A stretch of 64,000 nucleotides of DNA from Impatiens glandulifera (GCF_907164915.1 NC_061863.1:25587710-25651709), one strand, 5' to 3'. Positions 12,020 to 24,265 are shown, numbered from the stretch's first letter. A program made the numbers and translations. The notes: a model not told the origin generated them from the sequence alone.

Positions 12020-13660
12020 AAGGATGTCTGAAGGTACGAAAACTATTTTGAAGAGTATGAGAAAAACACCCAGCAAACTGTCTAGGCCATACCAAAACCT
12101 ACTTGCATACGCAGATCTCTTAAGGATCCGATGAGAGTCTTCTAGAGACGCACCATTAGCCGTGGACCCGTTAACTACTTCTGCCCCACCACATGTACAT
12201 GACGAGGATGATGTTGAGGTTGGAGATTTTATTGAGAGTACGTTTGCATCAATGGGGGATGACGAGGAGGACCACGAGGAGACTCACGAGGAGTAGGACG
12301 AGGAGGATCTTGAGCACCATTCCACTTCCGACCCATCATCGACAGGTAACATGTTTACACTTAGTTATTGTTTGTATTAATTTACATCTAATTATGAATT
12401 TGATAATTTTGAAGAATCTTCCGCCCGTAAGAGACAGAGGAAGAACAATAATATTGCGCTATCTAGGAGGCCACCGGGGACAAAGTTTTGTCTGACTTTT
12501 AGAGAGGTAGATGGGAGGCCATGCGGTGCCGGCGATGGAATAAAAATGTGGTCTAGACATTTGGGGTCGGTTGTGCGGGACCCCTTAGCCGTCTCACACC
12601 GTCTCCTGAAGTGGAAGGCATTAAGTGCTGACCAATTGGATTCACTTTAGATTGTTATGACGGTAATTATTACTTAATTATACATTAATCATTCAATAAT
12701 TTTTTATAACATTTGAATAATTTATTTTTCAGGATCCGTTCGAGTGTGCAAATGGTTCTATTGATAAATATCGAGCGACCGGATTGGCAGACGCCAAAAA
12801 AATATGGGATAGATGGCGCTCAGATTTGAATAGGAATTATATTCGCATTCATCAAGGAGACGAGGCAGCGGTACTGGCCAATCCCCCACGAGACTACGAT
12901 CGAGATGATTGGGAGTTCGTGTGTCAGAACCATTACTTCACGGCTAAATTTAAGGTATAGTTTCATAATTCAAATAAAATCTGATATCAATTATTCTAAC
13001 TTCATTTTTTATTTCAAATACAGCAAAATAGTCGTATCAATGTTGTTAACAGGAATAAGCTGAAATTCCCACATCATACTAGAAGTAGACCGTTTGCTCA
13101 AGTGGAAGAAGAGTTGGTATGTACATTATTCATTATTTTTAATAACTTAATATAAATAATGTTATTAATTTTATAAATCATTTCTTTCAACAGACGCTTG
13201 AAATAGGACGACCTCCCATACGTTGTTGAAGTATTCAAACGGACCCGTACCCCAAAACCTACGAAAAAAAACTCAACCCCCGTCCCCGGACGAAAGAGCG
13301 CAAAAGAAAATTGTAATTTAATTGAATTTAAATAAATTACATATAGCTATCTTATTATTATATAAATGAAAATTTATTTTAAATGTGTAGGCGGAGATGG
13401 AGGAGGTAAGAAGCAATGAACCAGATATATATGACTTCGAATTGACTAAAAAAGTGCTCAGACGACAAAAGTACGGGGGAGTGATCGGTATGGGATCAGG
13501 CGTCCGACTCACACACTTTCGAGAGGATCGTCGAAGTGGCAACAATTCACAACGATCCACTGATCGGTTATTTGAGGAGAATGAAAGATTGGCGATGAAA
13601 GTGGAGGAATTGGAAAAGAGGGATGAAGAAAGAACTCGAACCATTATGGAAATTTTTTGA
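12020..13660 (+). pseudogene. En/Spm second ORF (plant transposase 24 type), multi-exon
   Basis: This gene follows the transposase in the same direction. Plausible exons with GT-AG borders are about 12490-12662, 12733-12954, 13024-13116, 13194-13312 and 13391-13660. Recognisable parts are IKMWSRHLGSVVRDPL, DWEFVCQNHYFTAKF, TRSRPFAQVEEEL and a C-terminal coiled-coil-like region (LFEENERLAMKVEELEKR). An acidic E/D-rich part precedes at 12200-12345. In-frame stops occur near 12649 and 13226. In En/Spm elements the second product binds subterminal repeats; that role here is by family only. Confidence 0.82.
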
Positions 13661-14025
13661 AAAGGAAAAACCGAGAGTTGTATGAAAATCTTTCGGGTTT
13701 TTTTAAAAGAAAAACCGAGAGTTAAATGGAAAGCTATCGGTTTTTCTTGAAAGAGAAAAATCGAGAGTTTTCCATATAACTCTCGTTTTTCCCTTTCAAG
13801 AAAAATCGAAAGTTTTCCAATTAACTCTCGATTTTTCTCTCGGGTATCTAACCCGAATAATCTACGATATCTCTCGGTAAACACCCAATAATATTTACCG
13901 AAAGTTTTTATACCAAGGAATGGCGAGAGTCACTCAAACCTTTGGTATTAGGTCATGACCGAGAGATATAGAGTCATTACTGAGAGTTTTTACTCTCGGT
14001 TTTGACCTTTTTTTCACCAGTAATG
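13661..14025 (+). repeat. CACTA right end with CGAGAG subterminal repeats
   Basis: Copies of (a)ccgagag(t) and its complement recur roughly every 20-40 bases, alternating in orientation. The block ends in ttttttcaccagtaatg, a mutated CACTA terminus followed by att. Such arrays are the binding sites of En/Spm-type proteins. Confidence 0.85.
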
Positions 14026-15557
14026 ATTGTTGAGTTAAAATGTGATCTTTATTGATTTCATCTCTTAACTTATTGACCTAAAATTGTGACCATTCTGTAA
14101 TTCCATATAATTCAATGTTTTTTACTTTATTTCTAGTGTCAAATTTTCAAATTTGTATCATTCTAATAACCTATTGAGCTTAACATCATATCATGATCAA
14201 TTCATCATTCAACCACATCTCAAGGTATATATAGTTCTAACTTTCAAAAAAAATATTTAATCAATTCTGTTAATTCTTCGAATTGGCAATTTCATAGTTA
14301 GCATCAATTTGATCATCAAATCATTCAAACTCAATCAATTTAGTTTGTTTTAAGGAATGAAACTACAAATTAACATCCAAGAAAAACAAAAGAAATGTAT
14401 CTTGAATCCATTTCTCACAATTTCCTCTATACAAATTAGAAGAACCCATCTCAACATGGTAGACGATTCAAAGTGAAACACAAATTTTTGGAAACAGTCA
14501 ATCATTCTATACAAAATGGAATGGTTCAGAAAATTAGTTATGCACTTATACAAGTGCAACAAATAAGTTTAGAAGAAAGAGTAGGCAAAGATTATTGAAG
14601 TTATCAGAAAAGGTCATAAAATTTGTGTCTTGTAACTCCTTAGACCAAACTGCTAGAAGATAGAAGGATGAATCAGTACTATAATAATTCTTTTTTATTT
14701 TTCATAAATTTATTAAAAAAATTTGTACATTGCGTACAAATATTTTTCATGCACTTACTTTGCAACCATAATTTTCTATAAGCATCTGAAGAACTCTGTC
14801 ACATTTTCAGAGTTTTCGGGAGAAAAGACATCGATTAAACTAGTGCAGCAAAAATAAGATTATTATGTGGTCTGGTTTTTGAAAAGACAACAAAGGATCT
14901 ACCTTTAGATCCTTCAAAAGAGAATGTATTACCTTGGTGTACTTCCCTAATTTTATTGAATTCAGAACATCTATGTGAACTTGATGATAAATCGGGCAAA
15001 CATGGAATGGAGGGGACTGCAAACAAGTTTAAAGTGCATTAATTATCATCCAAGGCACCATGAAAGTAAGGCAACATAGTTTAGAGAAAAAGAATATACA
15101 TTTTCAAGCCTCTTGAGCCATTTAAAAATATGGAAGTAATATAAATATTTTCATATGAAGTTGAAAGCAGAGTTTAGAAGGTTTATTAGAGAATCAGTGT
15201 TTGTCTTACAAGGATGCTATATAATGAAATTTAACCAAGTGAAACTCAAAAAAAAAACTATGACTAACTTATATGATATTATTGGAATAGATAAAAGTAT
15301 TTTCCTTTTTATATTTAAAATATTCTTCTTGTATATTTTTCATGTTTTCTGTGGTTAACATTGGATTTGATAAACATGGTCTAATTACTTCTTTAGTACA
15401 GATTTTGGACAGGAATAAAGTTAGGTTAGAAGTTCAATTCTTTAATGTTTGAATTAAAAATTTCTATTAACACTAGTCCTTGCCATAACCATCTATACTC
15501 ATCTTTTACAAGAGAGTAAATAATTGTCACATTGTAGTACATAATAGTAGTATAGTC
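14026..15557. other. Intergenic stretch with possible exon-like pieces
   Basis: Mostly AT-rich. On the minus strand a piece at 14934-15017 is bounded by tttgcag and AAG-gtaata and encodes 28 open codons starting SPPFHVCPIYHQVHIDVLNS. A second piece at about 14771-14797 is bounded by ttcttcag and gtaagt. They may be exons of a decayed or unrecognised minus-strand gene; I cannot name it. Confidence 0.3.
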
Positions 15558-17333
15558 TAGAGTTGGGCAAATGGTTGGATAAATACGAATCGACACGATT
15601 CAATACGATATTTATACGAAATGACATGATACGATATTATCTCATTTGAGTCTTGGATTGAAATGATACAAGCACGATACGACACAATCACGACACAATT
15701 ATGAGTTTATACGATCGTAACACGGTTATAAGTCGACACGAACACAACACAAGTATAGACACGACACGAACACGAGTATACACACGAAACAACATAAACA
15801 CAATTAGACACATTACCTAAGCTACTCACATTAACATTCTCTAAACCTACTACATTTTATTCAAATAATAATTTATTTAATTTCATAAATGTAATAATTA
15901 TAATTAAAATTAAACATACTAAAATATAATATTAAAATAAAATATTAACTTAAATAATATAAATTAAAATAAAAAAATTATATGAATAAAAATGTGAGTC
16001 TATTAATAATTCTTTTCGATGTTATTTTTATTAATTACTTATTAATTTTTAAAATTTTAAATTATTTATAATTTTAATTATTATTAATACATTAAATAAT
16101 AAATATATGATAATAATTTTAATTTTAATAATATAATAATATATTTATAATTTCTATCCACTTTTCCCACTTTATTTCTCATTTTCTTACTCAAACTATC
16201 CACATTTACATTAATATTAAATTAGCACGTCTTTCCTTGTTTCCTAGTATTTGATCACATATTTAATTATTTATCATCATATCATTTAAAAAAATCTTAA
16301 ATTACTCCAAAATTTTACAAGTTAATAAGAAACTTTATCAAACAAAAAAAATATAATTTATAAAATAAAGAGATTAAATTAATTTTATTAATTAAATAAA
16401 ATTCTAATTTATAAAATTAATATTAATTACCAAAAATATTATAGAGAATAGTTATAGAAATATTTTATAACCTAAAAAATCTCAAACTATTTTTAATTAT
16501 AGTAAATAAAAAATTAATTTCAATAATTTTTTCCTAAAAAAAATATTTATTTAGACAATGATTACATATTTATATATCACTAAATATATTAAATCACTCT
16601 AAAATTTTTAAAGTTAATAAAACATTTTTTTTAAAAAAACTATATTTCATCATAAAAAAATCTCCAACTACTTTTAATTTTATATAATAATAAATATCAT
16701 ATATACCTAATAAAATAATTAAGTATAAATTCTTATCTAATATTTTAAAATTTTTATCATATTTAACTAGCTTAATACATTATTTTTTAAAAATAAATTA
16801 ATAACTTTATAACAACAAATTTAATTATGTTATTTGAATAATTATTTATATATTTTAGAGAACATTTTAAATAATTGACCTTCAAATTATTATTTATGAA
16901 ATTACATGTTAAAATTTATATTTACACATTTTAAATATTAAATAACTTTTTAAATAAATTTAATATATTAACTTATTAAATTAATTTAAAAATTTTAAAT
17001 TAAAATAAATTAATAATCATAATTTATAATTTTTACTAACAATCTAATTTAATATATATAAATAATAAATAATTAACATGAGTGTGTCAAAATACGATTG
17101 TGTTGATATGATGATAAAATCTAGTCAGAATAATACGAAACACAAATTTAAACACGAGTTAGCACGACACGAATAACACGACACAAAAAAGTCCGTGAAT
17201 CATAATATTTTGAGTGGGTCAAGACACGATACGAAACGTATAAGATTGAGACACGACACAACACGACACGATTGAGAGTTTAACACGACCTGTCCGAGTC
17301 GAATACGAACATTTATGCACGATGCCCAGCTCG
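15558..17333 (+). mobile_element. Non-coding inverted-repeat element, copy A
   Basis: It starts tagagttgggca and ends tgcccagctcg, giving imperfect terminal inverted repeats. Both ends are packed with acacgac and cgtgtcg motifs around a coding-free AT core. The same element lies inverted at 22180-24043. No clear target duplication was found, so the superfamily is uncertain; the TAG start could fit hAT. It is presumably a non-autonomous DNA transposon. Confidence 0.8.
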
Positions 17334-17702
17334 CCTGGCATGTAATAGAATAAATCATTGAAAACTATTTTAATTCAAGGTCAGATGGCCAGTGGTGGTT
17401 AGAGTAGATTTCATTCTTCTTAATAATGTGGCTGATGTGGACAAGCGGTATGGGTTAGCAGCAATAAAAGGGTATTTTACAAATTAGAAAGGAGTCTATC
17501 GGATATTTCTCCATTATTCTCCAAGTTCCATTCTCTCTTCTATTGCTCATTATCTTCCTTCTCCCTTAAATATATTCATCTGAAAGTAGTCAAGGAACTT
17601 ACATAATTTGATAGAGAAGAGTAGTTGACTATAGCCACTTAGATGTGTTATTAGGTTTTATCATTTGAAATAGGATAATAATGTTGTATCCTGTTCTGTG
17701 AG
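17334..17702. other. Short spacer, nothing recognised
   Basis: About 370 bases with no convincing ORF, repeat or RNA. Confidence 0.5.
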
Positions 17703-17788
17703 TAGAATTGGGCATCGTGCATAAACGTTTGTATTCGACTCGGGCAAATCGTGTTAGACTCTTAATCGTGTCGTGTCTCAATCTTATT
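17703..17788 (-). mobile_element. Truncated third copy of the A/B element end
   Basis: These 86 bases match the left end of copy B (tag-a-ttgggcatcgtgcataa onward, through the gtcgtgtctcaatcttatt block) and then jump to the sequence found downstream of copy B. This is what an internal deletion of a B-like element would leave. Orientation is that of copy B. Confidence 0.8.
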
Positions 17789-17790
17789 TT

Positions 17791-17896
17791 AGTGGTAGGT
17801 GTAAGAAAAATATGTTATGCATCACAATGAGCTACTGCTAGGTATGTAAGGTGAGCAGTTTTTTTGCAAAGTTGTATTGGATTCTTAAAAATAATG
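17791..17896. repeat. Duplicate of the 24098-24201 flank, left part
   Basis: It matches 24098-24201 at about 90%. The remaining part of the duplicate resumes at 19231-19295, after the solo LTR. This pair defines the LTR's insertion point. Confidence 0.85.
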
Positions 17897-19230
17897 TGTT
17901 AGATAAAATTAGACCGGTTCACAAAACTTAACATAAATAAACCTTCAATGCAGGAACAAGGAACCGGACCGGTCAAACAAATGAACCGGCTAAGAAGACT
18001 AACCGGTCAAGTTATTAAACCGACCAGAACATTCGGAACATGACCGCACAAAGAAAGGATCGGCCAAAGCTAAAAACCGGAAACACCAGACAGCCGATCA
18101 GATAGAAGGCAAAGGAATAACCAGAAGCTGTCCGGTTAAACCAATCACACCGGAAGCCATTCGGTTAAATGACCGACCAATACAAGAAGCCACTTTGGGT
18201 ATCTGTTGAGAATGATACCAAAGGAACAGACTGAATATTTCCATATCCATACAAGCCTGAGGAAAGTCTGCAGGCTGCAGAAGACAGTCCTACAGGATCT
18301 TTCCACTTTCAGGATAAATTAGAGGCAATCTTCCAAGTACAGACAACTGTCTAACCACCAGTTACCACATTGAGTAAAAGACAAACCTAGCAGGTTTGTC
18401 TTACACACCGGAAGAACAGACTGCAAAGTCTGCAGAGTTGACCGCCAGGTCTGAACAGATGACCGCCAGGTCTGAAAAGATGACCGCAGGGTCTGAATCA
18501 CTGAATCACTGAACCTCTGCTCAGCCAATCAGATTCAAGGAAGTGAAATATGACCGTTGGCATATTTCACCTATAAAAGGGAGCAGCTGAAGAAGAGTAA
18601 ATGCGGGACATACAAGGGACAGAGTGGGACAAAAAGAGATTTGAAAGCATATAGTGAACATTTAATCTACAAGTGAAAAGAGTGTGTTATCTCTCTAGAA
18701 AGCATAAGTGCCAAAGTTGAAGTGTGTATTTTACAATTTCGGTGTAAATCGTAAGGGTGTTATCGAGCAGAAAATAAGCCTCGATCGGATTGTATTTGTA
18801 TTCCTTAGTGAATATCCTTCTCGCGGTTTCGAGAGGAAGGGGTGACGTAGGAGTTTTATCTCCGAACATCCATAAAATCTGTCTTGTTATTTACTTTCTG
18901 CCGGTTCTAGGTTATAACCGACCTGCACTAACTTACCTGCACCGTTCTAACCTACTTGACTCTATCCAAACCGAATCACCAACTTATAAAAACCGACCCA
19001 TCAATATTCAAACCTATATCATCCAAAACCGGTTCCGCCTATCACACAAGTGTGCTGCTTCAACCTGAAACAAACCTCTTCCGCGCTTGAACCTAGTTCA
19101 AGGGTTTGTGACAGTTTGTGTAGTATTGAAACCCCGGTGTTAATCTCTAACAGGATTAATCACCACCCTTTGAGTGAAACCCGCTAACCGGCCCAACCCC
19201 GGTCCTCCAGCGGCAACCTAGATCCTAACA
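17897..19230 (+). mobile_element. Solo LTR of the Sirevirus-like copia family
   Basis: A 1334-base LTR starts tgttagataaaa and ends gatcctaaca. It is flanked by a perfect 5-base duplication, taatg at 17892-17896 and 19231-19235. The unoccupied site is preserved in the duplicate at about 24197-24205. Its second half matches, in opposite orientation, the LTR at 51725-52948, for example ggggtgacgtaggag followed by tccgaacatccataaa. No internal region is present, so it most likely arose by LTR-LTR recombination. It is rich in accggt motifs, and 18440-18500 holds about three copies of a ~25-base repeat containing tgaccgccaggtctga. Confidence 0.93.
18551..18580 (+). promoter_or_regulatory. LTR promoter: ACCGTT box and TATA box
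   Basis: tgaccgttgg at 18551-18560 precedes ctataaaagg at 18571-18580. The same pair, similarly spaced, occurs in the LTR at 52361-52390. Confidence 0.7.
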
Positions 19231-19295
19231 TAATGGTAGATGGTGATTTACTGAAATGCCCTCTCATGCATGTATCTAATTCTATAAGAAGGATA

Positions 19296-20272
19296 ATTTT
19301 CAAAAGAGAAACTCACGTCCCACATCCCTAAAATAAATATTTCCAAACCTATCCTCTATTTCTTTTCATTTGTTTGTATAGATGTACAATAAATTTGAAT
19401 ATTAATAAAATTGATTACAGAGGTATGGTTATTCAAAGTACAAATAATAAAAACAATGGATTTTTATATATATAACAAATATCCCATTTGTTAGGCTTCA
19501 AATTTCTTGTATAAACAAACTAACAGTAGGAGCTTTGTTTAATAAAACGCAGTTTTTATCTCAAAATTCAAATATTTTATCAACTATCAAATCAAATAAT
19601 TTTATCATTTAAATATTAAAATTACCTTCTAATTTTATCTCTCTAAACCATCACTCTTTCACTTACACTATATCCTCTAAAGTTAAAAGGTAAATTAATC
19701 TTCAAATTTTAAAAATTAGTTTTTTCCCTGAAACATGAAACAATCATAAATCAAAAATAAATGTTTCTAAGACACCTTGAGTTCACTCCAAGGTTTTTAT
19801 CCTTCTTCAAGTTCTATAATTTGTTATATATATATCAGCTCTAATAAATAATATTTTAATATTATAATCAAACTAATAATAGTTACTAATAAATATCAAA
19901 CCCAAACTCCCAACTATAATTAAATGGTACTATTTAGATATATATAATAGTTACTAATAAATATCAAACCCAAACTCCCAACTGTAATTAAATAGTAATG
20001 ATAATTATTTAAATATCTTAATTATAATTTGAGATTTCAATTGTTACTTATGGAATTATATGTGATTTCTCCATTTTGATCAAAATTCAAATCTCAGTTG
20101 ACTCCTCACCAACATTATTTCAATAAATTACAATCCAATAAGCTCTAATTTTCCTTTGCCTTATATATAAAACAATTCAGTTTATTTTAGTCATTTTGTT
20201 TTGAGAAAATACTTTATTTTTTTAATTAATTAAAAATTTAAATAATAATACGTAAGATACTAATTTTTAATG

Positions 20273-20317
<45 letters not shown>

Positions 20318-20516
20318 TTGATAACATAAATGTTTTAGTCTCATTCTATATTTGTTGAAAATAAATAATAAAATAAAAAATAAGTTAAAGGATTGGAGAA
20401 TGCAAATTTGTGGGTTCCAAAACAATGAGACTTTGAGTTATGAAAAAAAAATGTATTGATATATAAAAAAAAATAACTTTTAAAATAAATTAAAAAATAT
20501 TTTTATTAATGAAACA
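19296..20516. other. AT-rich intergenic DNA with a short tandem duplication
   Basis: A 70-base unit starting near aatagttactaataaatatc is duplicated in tandem at about 19876-20015. A (TA)n run lies at 20277-20315. No gene is seen. Confidence 0.6.
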
Positions 20517-20524
20517 GATAATAT

Positions 20525-21111
20525 TAGGGGTGTTCATCTGTTCGGTTTCGGGTTATTTGAGTTCCTCAATTCGGTTTCTTCGAATTTTTTGTTTTTTTTC
20601 GTAAATTCGAAGACCGAACCGAATTCGAATAAATTCTAATTAAATCGAACCGAATTCGAATTTTATATTCGGTTTAAACTTCGAATAATTCGAATTCAAA
20701 CCGAATTCAATTTTCTTTTATTTTAAACTCAAAATAAAATGTACCAACTAAGAATTGAACCCGGGGTTTATACCATTGTAGGGTATTATTCTACCACAAG
20801 ACCACTAGTGTTTTTGTTTCATTTTTTTATTTTATTATAAATCTTAATTCAAAATATTCTAGTTTGATTATTTTGAACTTATTCTTAAGTTAAATTTGGA
20901 AGAATAAATTATAAAAAATGAATTCGGTTTTCGGTTTAGTTTTCGAGTTGAAACCCAAACTCGAAAACCAATTCGAAAACCGTATTTGAATTCGAATTGG
21001 TTTGAAATTCGATTCGAAAACCGAAAATGAAAATCGAATTCGGTTTATTCGAATTCGGTGAATTCGAATTCGGTCGGATATTTAGTTCAGACCAAATATT
21101 GAACACCCCTA
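20525..21111. mobile_element. hAT-type MITE with perfect 8-base target duplication
   Basis: The 587-base element begins TAGGGGTGTTC and ends GAACACCCCTA, a perfect 11-base terminal inverted repeat of hAT type. It is flanked by the 8-base duplication gataatat at 20517-20524 and 21112-21119. The interior is made of alternating gaattcgaat and cggttt motifs. There is no transposase, so it depends on an autonomous hAT element elsewhere. The perfect duplication suggests a fairly recent insertion. Confidence 0.95.
20740..20811 (-). pseudogene. tRNA-Gly-like relic inside the hAT MITE
   Basis: On the minus strand these 72 bases align along their whole length with plant tRNA-Gly(GCC): A-box region TGGTCTTGTGGTAGAAT, then the ACCCT anticodon arm, a B-box-like GGGTTCAATTC, and a 3' end TTGGTACA where the tRNA has CTGGTGCA. 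The anticodon position reads ACA rather than GCC and several stem pairs are lost, so it is not a working tRNA. Similarity over the full length, in order, makes chance unlikely. It looks like a captured tRNA gene or a SINE-like insertion carried by the MITE. Confidence 0.82.
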
Positions 21112-21183
21112 GATAATATAATCAGTTAATATATAAATGTGAGAAAATAGTAATTTATTTAATTTATTTTTGTATGATGACTA

Positions 21184-21252
<69 letters not shown>

Positions 21253-22179
21253 AAAAATTCACTTCAAACTATTTAAATTTATTTTCATGCTTAATAGTTA
21301 ATATATATATATATATATAACAATTTAGTTGATAGAAATATATATAATTTTATTTGATATAACTTATTCATTTAAATTTTTATAACAATTTTATTACAAG
21401 TTATTTAATATTATAAATTGAATCAAACTAAGGCTTAACCTTAAAAAGTAATATTACATCTCTTTTATAGTGTAGCGTAAGTCTACATCTAATTTGATCA
21501 AGTGATTTTTATATTCTTTTTAGTTTTTTTTTTATCTCCTATTAAATTGTCTAACTATAAAACCTTAACTAAAATATTTTAATTTTACTAAATTAAAATT
21601 TTATATATAAAACATTATTTTTTTTAATAATTATTTTTCATTATAAAAATATCAAATAATCCATTCTTTCTTTTTATCAATTCAAAAGTACCTATAAAAA
21701 TTTCAGAAAAACACAAAATCAAACCAGCTCTAAAAGTAGGTCATCGAATCTTTTTTTTACGTTTCAATCTTTAAAACAATTTTTATCCATGTTTTTCAAT
21801 TTGTTTATTATCATTAAACATAAACATTTTTATTTTTATTTTATCAACCTAGTGCTCTTTTAAACAAAACATCATAATCTTATTTATAGTTTGAGCCATG
21901 CTAATTTCATTCCAACATATTCCGGCTTTAGAGAACTTATTCCTTCTAAATATTTAATTTCTAACTAATTCAAATTTCTTATTTAATTAAGATAATCTAA
22001 TTTATTTATTAATCAAATGTATTACTTTGAAACAATAAATAAAGCTTATTTATAATGACATAAGCTTGTTTGACATTAATTATTTGAAAAGTTATATCAA
22101 ATGAGCAGATAACCCTAAATCAAACAAGCCCTTAAAGGTAGTTTAAGGCAACTGCAAAAACTCTATGGTCTCATGAGTC
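21112..22179. other. AT-rich spacer with (TA)n arrays
   Basis: A (TA)n run of about 60 bases lies at 21189-21250 and a shorter one at 21300-21319. No gene, RNA or element end is recognised. Confidence 0.6.
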
Positions 22180-24043
22180 TAGAGTTGGGCATCGTGCATA
22201 AACGTTCGTATTCGACTCGGGCAAGTCATGTTAGACTTTTAATTGTGTTGTGTAGTGTCGTGTCTCAATTTTATCTGTGTCGTATCGTGCATAAACGTTC
22301 GTATTCGACTCGGGCAAATCGTGTTAGACTCTTAATCATGTCGTGTTGTGTCGTGTCTCAATCTTATTTGTGTCGTATCGTGTCTTGACCTACTCAAAAT
22401 ATTAGGATTCACGGACTCTATCGTGTCCTGTTATTCGTGTCTACGAGTTTATTCGTGTTGTGCTAATTCGTGTTTAAATTCTTCTTTCGTGTTATTCTGA
22501 TTTTGTCATCGTATCAACACAATCGTGTCTTGACACACTCATTTAATTATTTATTTATATATATTAAATTATATTGTTAGTAAAATGATGGAATATAATT
22601 ATTAATTTATTTTAGTTTAGAAAATTTAAATTAATTTAATAATTTAAATGTATTAAATTTATTTAAAAAGTTATTTAATATGTAAAATGTGTAAATATAA
22701 ATTTAACATATAGTTTCATAAATAATAATTTGAATGTCAGTTATTTAAAATGTGTTTTAAAATATAAATTAATTATTTGAATAAAATTAGTTAAATTTGT
22801 TTTATAAAGTTATTAATTTATTTAAAATATATATATATTGAGTTAATTAAATAAGATAAATGTGAAATTTTATAATTTTAAATATTATATAAGAATTTAT
22901 TTTTAATTATTTAATTAGGTATATGATATTTATTATTATATATAATAAAAGTAGTGGAGATTTTTTATGATAAAATAATATTTTTGTTTTAAAATGTTTT
23001 ATTAATTTTTAAAATTTTAGAGTGATTTTATTTTTTTTTAAATAATTTATTGATATATAAATATTAATTAATTATGATTGCACAGCAAAAAAATTATTAT
23101 AATTGATATATTATTAATTTTTTATTTAATATAATTAAAAATAGTTTGAGATTTTTAGGTTAAAATAAATTTTTACATCGTATTGCATTTTTTTAATTAA
23201 TATTAATTTTATAAATTAAATTTTTATTTAATTACTAATATTAATTTAATCTTTTTATTTTATAATTTTTTTTGTTTTTTATCAATTTATAAAATTTTGG
23301 AGTGATTTAAGATTTTTTAAAATAATTTGATGATAAATAATTAAATATATGATCAATATGAGATTTTGAACCTACGTGATAATTTGATAATGTAAATGTA
23401 AATGTCAGTAGTTTGAGTAAGAAAATGAGAAAGAAAGTAGGAAAGGTGGATAACGTCTAATCCAATTATAAATATATATTATTATATTATTAAAATTATT
23501 ATCATATATTTATTATTTAATATATTAACAATAATTCAAATTATAAATAATTAAAAAAGTAATAATTAATTAATAAAAGTAACATCGAAAAGAATTATTA
23601 ATAGACTCACATTTCTATTCATATAATAAATTATTTTATTTTAATTTATATTATTTAATTTAATATTTTTAATATTGTATTTTAGTATGTTTAATTTTAA
23701 TTATAATTATTACATTTATAAAATTAAATAGTTTATTAATTGAATAAAATTGTAATACGTTTAGAGAATGTTAATGTGAGTAATTTAAGTCATGTGACTA
23801 ATTGTGTTTATTTCGTTTCGTGTGTATACTCGTGTTAGTGTCCTGTTTATACTTGTGTTGTGTCCGTGTCGACTCGTGACCGTGTTACGATCGTATAAAC
23901 TCATAATCGTGTCATGATCGTGTCATCTACTTGTATCGTGTCAACCCAAACTTGAGTGAAATAATATTGTATCGTGTCGTTTCTTATAAATATCGTGTTG
24001 AATCGTGTCGATTCGTATTTGTCCAACTCATTGCCCAACTCTA
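22180..24043 (-). mobile_element. Non-coding inverted-repeat element, copy B
   Basis: It starts tagagttgggca and ends tgcccaactcta, a near-perfect 12-base terminal inverted repeat, and is the reverse complement of copy A along its length (for example aagaattattaatagactcac near 23590 against its complement near 16000). About 96 bases near the left end are duplicated in tandem (22189-22284 and 22285-22380). The small frames here are by-products of repeated cgtgtcg motifs. There is no transposase. Confidence 0.85.
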
Positions 24044-24097
24044 CCTGGGACACATGTTTTCTGTGTCTGAGTGGTTGTCTTTAAGTTTAAGTATAAT

Positions 24098-24265
24098 AGT
24101 GGTAGTTGTAAGAAAAATATGTTAGGCATCCCAATGAGCTACTGCTAGGTATGTAGGGTGAGCAGTTTTTTGCAAAATTGTATTGGATTCTTGGAAATAA
24201 TGGTAAATGTTGATTTACTGAAATGACTTCCCATGTAATTTCTGTAAGAAGGATAATTTTCAAAA
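24098..24265. repeat. Flank duplicate holding the empty site of the solo LTR
   Basis: It matches 17791-17896 joined to 19231-19295. Around 24197-24205 it reads aataatggtaaatg without the LTR, which is the unoccupied target. Confidence 0.88.

Larger units (their letters stand above)
8449..14025 (+). mobile_element. Degenerate CACTA (En/Spm) DNA transposon
   Basis: The plus strand carries, in order, TNP2-type transposase fragments, DUF4218-like and DUF4216-like parts, an En/Spm-associated second ORF with intron remains, and a right end dense in CGAGAG repeats. The right terminus on the minus strand reads CATTACTGGTGAAAA, one base from the usual CACTA start. No matching left terminus was found, so the left limit is a guess based on a dispersed repeat. 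All coding parts are broken. Confidence 0.9.

Noticed and set aside
13318..13884. 188-codon minus-strand frame
   Set aside because: It is antisense to the last CACTA ORF2 exon and runs through the CGAGAG subterminal repeats.
13661..14025. CRISPR-like array
   Set aside because: Repeats are short, alternately oriented and unevenly spaced, at the end of a plant transposon.
15558..17333. LTR retrotransposon with copies A and B as its LTRs
   Set aside because: They are inverted relative to each other and have inverted-repeat ends; no retroelement coding lies between as part of one unit.
18319..18528. Repetitive minus-strand frame in the solo LTR
   Set aside because: It reflects a short tandem repeat in the LTR's non-coding U3 part.
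20740..20811. Functional tRNA gene
   Set aside because: The anticodon and several stem pairs are altered, so only a relic can be claimed.
22173..22388. 71-codon frame with an internal repeat
   Set aside because: It follows the tandemly duplicated cgtgtcg-rich end of copy B; no protein logic.
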